Source: Coprococcus_A sp051877705 (lineage in GTDB: Bacteria > Bacillota > Clostridia > Lachnospirales > Lachnospiraceae). From it: a stretch of DNA of 12,654 nucleotides. The notes beneath the pieces were generated by a model that saw only the letters and a list, made by a program, of their open reading frames with translations, made no database searches and had not been told where the DNA came from. Below, one piece after another: positions 8,883 to 12,654 of this stretch. Position 1 is the stretch's first letter. Each line of letters starts with the position of its first letter. Both the position numbers and the translations under genes were made by a program. Location of the stretch: positions 1 through 12,654 of the forward strand of contig JBJEJD010000128.1 in NCBI GenBank assembly GCA_051877705.1, read 5' to 3'.

Positions 8883-8930
8883 CATAAACAAAAAGGGATA
8901 TCTCCAAGGAGACATCCCTTTTTGTTTATG
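8883..8930 (-). terminator. Terminator of rplJL, a 48-nt near-perfect inverted repeat
   Basis: Positions 8883-8905 and 8908-8930 are reverse complements with a single A/C mismatch (8900/8913) around an AA centre. The core is GGGAT.TCTCC and its complement, flanked by A- and T-runs on both sides, so a GC-containing hairpin followed by T-rich sequence forms on either strand. On the minus strand it starts 19 nt after the rplL stop and should end the rplJL transcript. Confidence 0.88.
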
Positions 8931-8949
8931 CAAAGTCGTAGATTTACAA

Positions 8950-9321
8950 TTATTTAATTGTAACTTTAGCGCCTTCAGCTTCAAGTTTAGCCTTAACGTC
9001 TTCAGCTTCTTCCTTGCTGACAGCTTCCTTAAGTACCTTCGGAGCACTGTCAACAGCTTCTTTAGCTTCCTTAAGACCAAGACCTGTGATTTCACGTACG
9101 ACCTTGATAACCTTAACCTTGTTTGGTCCGATTTCTGTTAACTCAACGTCAAACTCAGTCTTCTCTTCTTCTGCTGCTGCAGGACCAGCTGCTGCTACAA
9201 CAACGCCTGCTGCTGCGGATACACCAAACTCTTCTTCACATGCTTTTACTAATTCATTTAACTCTAATACTGATAACTCTTTAATAGCTTCGATAAATTC
9301 AGCTGTTGTTAATTTTGCCAT
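8950..9321 (-). CDS. rplL: 50S ribosomal protein L7/L12
   Basis: Stalk protein of the large subunit, 123 residues, the family's usual length. It recruits and activates translational GTPases and sits as dimers on the L10 C-terminal helix. Visible parts are the helical N-terminal dimer domain (to ~33), an Ala/Gly/Val/Pro-rich hinge (~36-52, including VVVAAAGPAAAEEE), and the C-terminal domain with the factor-binding motif KVIKVVREITGLGLKEAKE. GGAGG lies 9 nt before the ATG. It is 25 nt downstream of rplJ in one transcript and is followed by a strong terminator. Confidence 0.98.
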   Translation of the reverse strand: MAKLTTAEFIEAIKELSVLELNELVKACEEEFGVSAAAGVVVAAAGPAAAEEEKTEFDVELTEIGPNKVKVIKVVREITGLGLKEAKEAVDSAPKVLKEAVSKEEAEDVKAKLEAEGAKVTIK

Positions 9322-9346
9322 TTTAAAATACCTCCGTTTTTAGTTT

Positions 9347-9841
9347 TTATGCAACTTCTTCTTTGCTTTCAGCGATCTGCTTAATAACACGAGCAAAGTT
9401 GGTAATAGGGGACTGGATACTTCCAAGTAACTTGCCGAGCAGTACTTCTCTGGATGGGATTGTAGCGATGACCTGGATCATCTTCGCATCATAGAATGTA
9501 CCGTCTACGATACCGCCCTTGAGTTCAAGGTTCGGCATTGTCTTTGCTGCTTCGTATAATACTCTTGCAGGAGCAGTAGCATCTGTAGCGCTTGTTGCCA
9601 CAGCTGTAGGGCCTTCGCAAAGTTCGCTTACGCCTTCAAATGCTGTCCCTTTAACCGCACGCTTGATCAGTGTATTCTTGTATACCTTGTAATCAACGCC
9701 TGCTTCTCTTAAAGTTCTACGAAGCTTTGTATCTTCTTCTACTGTCAGACCACGATAGTCAACCAGAACCATTGCCTGAGCATCAGCTAAATAACCAGCG
9801 ATCTCGTCAACGATTGGCTGTTTGATTTCTACTTTTGCCAT
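9347..9841 (-). CDS. rplJ: 50S ribosomal protein L10
   Basis: Base of the ribosomal stalk; it binds 23S rRNA with its N-terminal domain and L7/L12 dimers with its C-terminal helix. It has 164 residues, normal for Firmicutes. The N-terminal motif VLVDYRGLTVEE and the YKVYKNTLIKRA segment are characteristic. The ATG at 9841 was chosen because AAGGAGG precedes it and it gives the family start MAKVEIKQ. The frame stays open upstream to a GTG at 9943, but that stretch is the attenuator leader. L10 is likely autoregulated, as an L10(L12)4 complex, through the leader directly upstream. Confidence 0.97.
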   Translation of the reverse strand: MAKVEIKQPIVDEIAGYLADAQAMVLVDYRGLTVEEDTKLRRTLREAGVDYKVYKNTLIKRAVKGTAFEGVSELCEGPTAVATSATDATAPARVLYEAAKTMPNLELKGGIVDGTFYDAKMIQVIATIPSREVLLGKLLGSIQSPITNFARVIKQIAESKEEVA

Positions 9842-10011
9842 ATTATTGGTGCACCTCCTTATAGAATAATCGTGTGTACCGCCAAAAAAGGCCTCCCCGT
9901 TACCCAGGGAGGCCTTGATATAAGTCGAGTTCATCAAGAACACCTATAATCTCCCTCGGTAGGCGTTTTCTCCTTATGCCTTGCGGCACCTACTGTCTTT
10001 GGCAGTTTTGC
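9842..10011 (-). promoter_or_regulatory. L10 (rplJL) leader: kink-turn L10-binding RNA plus attenuator
   Basis: A ~170-nt leader from the predicted start (~10011) to rplJ. The 5' part folds as GTAGG (9993-9989) with CCTAC (9963-9959), enclosing a TGCC-GCAA-GGCA tetraloop hairpin (9988-9977) and a 13-nt 3' bulge (TAAGGAGAAAACG). This is the kink-turn-like shape of the L10 site in 23S rRNA and of the Rfam L10 leader. Next, TACCGAGGGAG (9961-9951) can pair with CTCCCTGGGTA (9911-9901) in 10 of 11 positions, an antiterminator that shares bases with both the kink-turn stem and the terminator 5' arm. L10(L12)4 binding should hold the kink-turn, free the terminator and reduce rplJL transcription, as described for B. 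subtilis. The folding was done by eye. Confidence 0.87.
9884..9916 (-). terminator. Attenuator terminator in the rplJL leader
   Basis: On the minus strand, AAGGCCTCCC (9916-9907) pairs perfectly with GGGAGGCCTT (9897-9888) around a 9-nt loop and runs into six T residues (9889-9884). It ends 43 nt before the rplJ start, so it would stop transcription before the gene. Its 5' arm overlaps the antiterminator strand 9901-9911, making it conditional. Confidence 0.9.
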
Positions 10012-10017
10012 TCTGAT

Positions 10018-10046
10018 ATTGTAGCACTATTTATATTGGTTGTCAA
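10018..10046 (-). promoter_or_regulatory. Predicted sigma-A promoter of rplJL
   Basis: Minus strand: perfect -35 TTGACA (10046-10041), 17-nt spacer, -10 TACAAT (10023-10018, 5 of 6) preceded by TGC, giving an extended -10. It starts 31 nt past the rplA stop codon. I see no convincing terminator between rplA and this promoter, so some read-through from the rplKA transcript is possible. Confidence 0.83.
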
Positions 10047-10076
10047 TCAAAAACCGGAATTTCTTCGCACTTTATC

Positions 10077-10769
10077 CTAAACAAGCTTTGTAGGATTCAG
10101 TTTGATGCCAGGTCCCATTGTAGAAGAGATTGTAACGCTTCTGAGATACTGACCTTTTGCAGCTGCCGGTTTTGCCTTGATGATTGCAGCCATTAATGTA
10201 TGGAAGTTGTCCGCTAACTGTTCTTCTGTAAAAGAAGCCTTGCCAACAGGAACATGAATAATGTTTGTCTTATCCAGTCTGTACTCGATCTTACCGGCTT
10301 TAATATCTTTAACAGCCTTGGCAACGTCCATTGTTACTGTACCGGCCTTCGGGTTCGGCATTAAGCCCTTTGGTCCAAGGATACGGCCCAGACGACCAAC
10401 AACACCCATCATATCAGGTGTAGCAACAACAACATCGAAATCAAGCCAACCTTCGTTCTGAATCTTCGGAACCAGTTCCTGTCCGCCTACGAATTCAGCA
10501 CCGGCTGCCTGAGCTTCCTCAACCTTGTCGCCCTTGGCAAATACCAGAACTCTAACCTTCTTACCTGTACCATGAGGCAGAACAACAGCACCACGTACCT
10601 GCTGATCTGCATGACGGCCATCAACACCAAGCTTGATATGAGCTTCGATTGTCTCATCAAACTTTGCGCTGGCTGCTTTTTTAACAATACTAACTGCTTC
10701 TCCTACTTCATAAAGATTTGTACGATCTACTAACTTGGCAGATTCTACATATCTCTTACCTTTTTTCAT
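10077..10769 (-). CDS. rplA: 50S ribosomal protein L1
   Basis: Forms the L1 stalk that gates release of tRNA from the E site and, in bacteria studied, also represses its own operon by binding mRNA. It has 230 residues, the normal length. Family marks include the N-terminal KKGKRYVESAKLVDR, the central GRLGRILGPKGLMPNPKAGT block (~126-145) and KAVKDIKAGKIEYRLDK. AAGGAGG lies 10 nt before the ATG. It is separated from rplK by a 117-nt gap that holds a structured region and a 23S-like L1 site ending 3 nt before the ribosome-binding site, which suggests direct translational feedback by L1 itself. It is last in the rpmG-to-rplA unit. Confidence 0.98.
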   Translation of the reverse strand: MKKGKRYVESAKLVDRTNLYEVGEAVSIVKKAASAKFDETIEAHIKLGVDGRHADQQVRGAVVLPHGTGKKVRVLVFAKGDKVEEAQAAGAEFVGGQELVPKIQNEGWLDFDVVVATPDMMGVVGRLGRILGPKGLMPNPKAGTVTMDVAKAVKDIKAGKIEYRLDKTNIIHVPVGKASFTEEQLADNFHTLMAAIIKAKPAAAKGQYLRSVTISSTMGPGIKLNPTKLV

Positions 10770-10786
10770 GATATAAAATCCTCCTT

Positions 10787-10814
10787 GTGGTCATATCGGG
10801 AGCGACCCTCCCAC
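10787..10814 (-). promoter_or_regulatory. Putative L1-binding site upstream of rplA (23S rRNA mimic)
   Basis: The 28-nt minus-strand element starts GTGGGAGGG and ends CCCGATATGACCAC. GTGG pairs with CCAC and GAGGG/GGG pairs with CTCCC/CCC, leaving the asymmetric GATATGA strand unpaired. This matches the L1 site of 23S rRNA (GGUGGGAGG opposite GCCGACCUUGAAAUACCACC). Its last base is within 3 nt of the AAGGAGG ribosome-binding site of rplA, so L1 binding would block initiation. It shares 21 of 28 bases with the copy before rplK. Confidence 0.78.
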
Positions 10815-10837
10815 TGTTATCTATTCCTTCACGCGTA

Positions 10838-10884
10838 TGTTTGCCCAACCAGGCTCAGCCATGCATCGCCAGGGCCTGCAAACA
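10838..10884 (-). other. Stem-loop in the rplK-rplA gap
   Basis: Outer arms TGTTTGC (10884-10878) and GCAAACA (10844-10838) pair over 7 bp, continued by AGGC/GCCT (10877-10874 with 10854-10851) after a one-sided loop. It begins 2 nt after the rplK stop codon. No U-tract follows, so it is not a terminator. It may insulate rplA translation, serve as an mRNA-processing site, or be part of the L1 control region. Confidence 0.45.
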
Positions 10885-10886
10885 GA

Positions 10887-11312
10887 TTAGTCAACGACTG
10901 TGATACCCATGCTTCTTGCTGTACCTGCGATCATGCTTGTAGCAGCTTCAACTGTTGCAGCATTCAGATCTGGCATCTTCAGCTCTGCAATCTTCTGAAC
11001 TTCTGCTCTGGAGATTGTAGCAACCTTCTGCTTCTTGGAGTTTGCAGAACCAGACTCGATCTTGCATGCCTTCTTTAATAATACAGCTGCAGGCGGAGTC
11101 TTTGTAATGAAGCTGAAGCTTCTGTCATTGTAAACAGTGATAACAACCGGGATGATCATGCCGGCCTGATCAGCTGTTCTTGCATTAAACTCTTTTGTAA
11201 ACTGTACAATATTAACACCATGCTGGCCTAATGCCGGACCTACTGGTGGAGCCGGTGTAGCCTTTGCTGCAGGGATCTGTAATTTAATATATCCTGTTAC
11301 TTTCTTCGCCAT
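10887..11312 (-). CDS. rplK: 50S ribosomal protein L11
   Basis: Binds the GTPase-associated centre of 23S rRNA; needed for elongation-factor function, for stringent-response activation of RelA-type enzymes, and target of thiostrepton-class drugs. It has 141 residues. The N-terminal proline-rich KATPAPPVGPALGQHGVN block and the C-terminal RNA-binding domain ending in SMIAGTARSMGITVVD are typical. The ATG at 11312 was chosen because AGGAGG lies 10 nt upstream and it yields the family start MAKKVTGYIK; the open frame extends to 11363 but the extra residues encode nothing conserved and overlap the L1 site. It follows nusG by 83 nt in the same predicted transcript. Confidence 0.98.
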   Translation of the reverse strand: MAKKVTGYIKLQIPAAKATPAPPVGPALGQHGVNIVQFTKEFNARTADQAGMIIPVVITVYNDRSFSFITKTPPAAVLLKKACKIESGSANSKKQKVATISRAEVQKIAELKMPDLNAATVEAATSMIAGTARSMGITVVD

Positions 11313-11335
11313 AATTAGCGCACCTCCTGAAAATT

Positions 11336-11363
11336 GTGGTAATGTCGGGGATTTCCCTCCCAC
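11336..11363 (-). promoter_or_regulatory. Putative L1-binding site upstream of rplK (23S rRNA mimic)
   Basis: The minus-strand element runs from GTGGGAGGG to CCCCGACATTACCAC, 28 nt. GTGG pairs with CCAC and GGG with CCC around AAAT, with GACATTA as the asymmetric unpaired strand, like the L1 site in 23S rRNA. It lies 23 nt before the rplK start and just upstream of AGGAGG. This is the classical place for L1 feedback on the L11 operon. A 7-bp hairpin (11366-11385) abuts its 5' side. Confidence 0.8.
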
Positions 11364-11365
11364 TG

Positions 11366-11385
11366 TCCATGAACCGGGTCATGGA
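11366..11385 (-). other. 7-bp hairpin next to the rplK L1 site
   Basis: TCCATGA (11385-11379) and TCATGGA (11372-11366) pair perfectly around a 6-nt loop (CCCGGT on the minus strand). It starts 11 nt after the nusG stop and ends 2 nt before the L1 element. Without a T-run it is not a terminator. It could stack on the L1 structure or isolate it from nusG translation. Confidence 0.45.
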
Positions 11386-11395
11386 TCCTCAAATG

Positions 11396-11965
11396 TTACA
11401 TCTTCCTGATATCTAAGAAACTAATCTCAACCGCTGTCTCACGGCCAAACATATCGATACCGATGGTAACCGTTGCTCTGCTTGTATTGACAGCCTTGAC
11501 AATACCTTCTTTGTCCTGCCAGGCACCTGATACGACACTGACTGTATCGCCAACCTCCACATCGACGAGAATCATCTGCTCCGGCTCATCCTTCGCAGCG
11601 TCTTCTCCATCCATGCCAATACCCATGGAGGCCATCTCTTCCGGAGTCAGCGGAACCGGCTTGGATTCCGGTCCTACAAATCCCGTCACGCCTCTGGTAT
11701 TGCGGACAACATACCATGTCTCATCGTTCATAATCATATGGAGTAAAACATAGCCCGGGAAGAGTTTCTTCTGAACTGCTTTCTTCTTGCCGTCTTTTAC
11801 CTCAATGACTTCCTGCATAGGCACCTGAACATCAAGAATCTGGTCTTCCAGATGAAGATTCTGAATAGACTTATCGATATTCGTCTTAACCTTATTCTCA
11901 TAACCGGAATAGGTATGCACCACATACCACATCGGGTCTTTCAAATATTCGTTCTTGTCTGCCAT
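11396..11965 (-). CDS. nusG: Transcription termination/antitermination factor NusG
   Basis: RNA polymerase-bound elongation factor that affects pausing and links transcription to ribosomes. It has 189 residues. The NGN domain covers about 11-105, starting WYVVHTYSGYENKVK and including KLFPGYVLLHM (67-77) and the RGVTGFVG loop. A linker with an acidic insert (~110-132) follows, then the KOW domain (~136-189) with VEVGDTVSVVSGAWQDKEG. The ribosome-binding site AAGGG is weaker than its neighbours' and directly follows the secE stop, so nusG may depend partly on translational coupling (gap 15 nt). The order secE-nusG-rplK-rplA is standard for bacteria. Confidence 0.98.
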   Translation of the reverse strand: MADKNEYLKDPMWYVVHTYSGYENKVKTNIDKSIQNLHLEDQILDVQVPMQEVIEVKDGKKKAVQKKLFPGYVLLHMIMNDETWYVVRNTRGVTGFVGPESKPVPLTPEEMASMGIGMDGEDAAKDEPEQMILVDVEVGDTVSVVSGAWQDKEGIVKAVNTSRATVTIGIDMFGRETAVEISFLDIRKM

Positions 11966-11980
11966 ATTTTCACCCTTCTG

Positions 11981-12184
11981 TTATAATGAAATGATTAAAT
12001 CTGCCAGTAACAGCAATACTCTGTCTAAAACAGCAATAACCACTCCAAGAAAAACGGAAACAGCAACAACAACGACTGACTGTTTAGCGATATCTTCCTT
12101 TGTAGGCCAGATGATTCTCTTGAACTGAGCTTTTGTGGCTTTCAACCAATTTGTCTTCTTAGTATCATTAGTTGCATTGCCCAT
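11981..12184 (-). CDS. secE: Preprotein translocase subunit SecE
   Basis: Essential small subunit that clamps SecY in the SecYEG channel. It has 67 residues with the single-TM architecture of Firmicutes: a polar N-terminus, the conserved amphipathic helix with FKRIIWPTKEDI (~22-33) and one membrane segment at ~37-63. The ATG at 12184 is preferred, with AGGAG 8 nt upstream; a GTG at 12193 would add three residues but overlaps that ribosome-binding site. It lies 27 nt after rpmG and 15 nt before nusG. Confidence 0.96.
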   Translation of the reverse strand: MGNATNDTKKTNWLKATKAQFKRIIWPTKEDIAKQSVVVVAVSVFLGVVIAVLDRVLLLLADLIISL

Positions 12185-12211
12185 GTTATTCACTCCTCAC
12201 AGTCACCCGTA

Positions 12212-12361
12212 TTACTTAGTCTCTTTGTGTAATGTGTGTTTCTTGCAGAACTTGCAGTACTTCTTGGTTTCCATTCTGTCAGGATGAGTCTTCTTCTCTT
12301 TTGTCATGTTGTAATTACGCTGTTTGCATTCTGTACATGCCAATGTGATTCTAACGCGCAC
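12212..12361 (-). CDS. rpmG: 50S ribosomal protein L33, zinc-binding form
   Basis: Large-subunit protein near the E site, 49 residues, beginning MRVRITLACTECKQRNYNMT and ending KKHTLHKETK. C9, C12, C36 and C39 form two CxxC pairs, so this is the zinc (C+) form, the type often repressed when zinc is short if a Cys-free paralogue exists. Translation starts at GTG (12361) with GGAGG 8 nt upstream. It is first in the unit with secE and nusG, a common arrangement in Firmicutes. It is short and uses a GTG start, so simple ORF finders miss it. Confidence 0.96.
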   Translation of the reverse strand: MRVRITLACTECKQRNYNMTKEKKTHPDRMETKKYCKFCKKHTLHKETK

Positions 12362-12398
12362 AACTTCCACCTCCGTTATCATTCAATATGAGTGTGTC

Positions 12399-12419
12399 TC
12401 CTGCTCCGCTAAAGCAGGA
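12399..12419 (-). other. 7-bp hairpin in the rpmG leader
   Basis: TCCTGCT (12419-12413) pairs perfectly with AGCAGGA (12405-12399) around a 7-nt loop. No T-run follows, so it is not a terminator. It sits about 38 nt before the rpmG start. Confidence 0.45.
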
Positions 12420-12428
12420 TAAGTTACC

Positions 12429-12458
12429 GGTCTTATTTTTAGGCATAAAAAAAAGACC
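12429..12458 (-). other. Hairpin with poly-T arm near the 5' end of the rpmG-rplA transcript
   Basis: GGTCTT (12458-12453) pairs with AAGACC (12434-12429), and the inner TTTTTA/TAAAAA arms close a TGCC loop. It would form at about +17 to +46 of the predicted transcript. A 5'-proximal stem often protects mRNA from decay; this use is inferred. Confidence 0.4.
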
Positions 12459-12480
12459 ACTTCCATTACATAGCTTTACA

Positions 12481-12510
12481 ACTATATCATACTTCTGCCC
12501 CATTCGTCAA
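12481..12510 (-). promoter_or_regulatory. Predicted sigma-A promoter of rpmG-secE-nusG-rplK-rplA
   Basis: Minus strand: -35 TTGACG (12510-12505, 5 of 6), 18-nt spacer, -10 TATAGT (12486-12481, 5 of 6). The predicted start is near 12475, with a ~113-nt structured leader. A T8 run lies just upstream of the -35, an AT-rich context that may act as an UP element. Confidence 0.7.
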
Positions 12511-12618
12511 GATTTTCCCACAAAAAAAACATTTAAATCTACTCAGCCTATACAAGTATTGAAAGACTCTCCTGATGAACTACTCCCTGAAAACATGCTC
12601 TCTCCGTTCCACTTCGGT
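12511..12618. other. Non-coding stretch upstream of the rpmG promoter
   Basis: No gene is supported here. Two minus-strand frames are open from the right edge (to TAG at 12548-12550 and to TGA at 12543-12545, about 35-37 codons each), but neither resembles a protein I know, so an upstream gene's 3' end cannot be confirmed. The end nearest the promoter is AT-rich, with ATTTAAAT and an eight-T run. Confidence 0.4.
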
Positions 12619-12654
12619 CGGTGCTGACGAACGTCCACCGGACGTTCAGCACCG
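12619..12654. repeat. GC-rich inverted repeat at the right edge
   Basis: CGGTGCTGA (12619-12627) is the reverse complement of TCAGCACCG (12646-12654). Inside it, ACGTCC and GGACGT (12631-12636 and 12640-12645) form a second pair around a 3-nt loop, with a 3-nt one-sided bulge. The stem totals 15 bp and is much richer in GC than the flanking region. No T-run follows on the minus strand. It may be a repeated extragenic palindrome or the end of an upstream gene cut by the edge. Confidence 0.6.

Noticed and set aside
8805..9095. Long N-terminal extension of the amidase frame (97 extra codons)
   Set aside because: It runs back through the terminator and into rplL in another frame, giving a K/L-rich shadow. 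The start at 8804 has a good ribosome-binding site and a lipoprotein signal peptide.
9842..9943. Upstream GTG in frame with rplJ, preceded by a GAGGGAG ribosome-binding-like sequence, as an extended L10 start or leader peptide
   Set aside because: The stretch is the attenuator terminator and antiterminator, the encoded residues do not resemble L10, and AAGGAGG precedes the ATG at 9841. The GAGGGAG is better explained as the antiterminator strand.
12388..12627. 79-codon plus-strand open frame in the rpmG leader and upstream region
   Set aside because: It overlaps the predicted promoter and leader hairpins, has low-complexity S/P/K/F composition and no ribosome-binding site.
1..12654. Mobile element, CRISPR array, toxin-antitoxin or defence system in the window
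   Set aside because: All coding capacity is explained by core ribosomal, transcription, secretion and envelope genes. No transposase, spaced repeats or defence motifs are seen.

Overview
The window is a core information-processing locus, almost certainly from a Firmicute of the class Clostridia and most likely family Lachnospiraceae (Blautia/Ruminococcus-like). The RpoB and RpoC N-termini, the 49-residue zinc-type L33 and the YARHG-domain protein all fit that group. Genus is inferred from remembered family resemblance, not from a search. Every real gene lies on the minus strand, so transcription runs from the right edge (12654) toward position 1.

In transcription order the layout is: rpmG (L33), secE, nusG, rplK (L11), rplA (L1); then rplJ (L10) and rplL (L7/L12) behind an L10-type attenuator leader; then two envelope genes, a lipoprotein N-acetylmuramoyl-L-alanine amidase and a single-pass membrane protein with a C-terminal YARHG domain; then rpoB and the first ~749 codons of rpoC, which runs off the left edge.

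Promoter-like and terminator-like sequences divide the locus into five predicted transcription units. (1) rpmG-secE-nusG-rplK-rplA starts at 12510-12481 and carries two copies of a 28-nt element resembling the L1 binding site of 23S rRNA, one before rplK and one before rplA. (2) rplJ-rplL starts at 10046-10018, passes the kink-turn/antiterminator/terminator leader and ends at a 48-nt hairpin (8883-8930). (3) The amidase has its own promoter at 8858-8830. (4) The YARHG gene has its own promoter (7874-7846) and a strong terminator (6351-6312). (5) rpoBC has its own promoter (6285-6257). So rpoBC appears uncoupled from rplJL here, unlike the E. coli arrangement where the four genes share transcripts.

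Two 23S rRNA mimics seem to govern the ribosomal genes: L1 sites for translational feedback on rplK and rplA, and an L10 site that controls a terminator ahead of rplJL. NusG and SecE are the usual companions. I see no transposon, CRISPR array, tRNA, rRNA or prophage. The least explained part is the right edge (12511-12654), which holds a GC-rich inverted repeat.
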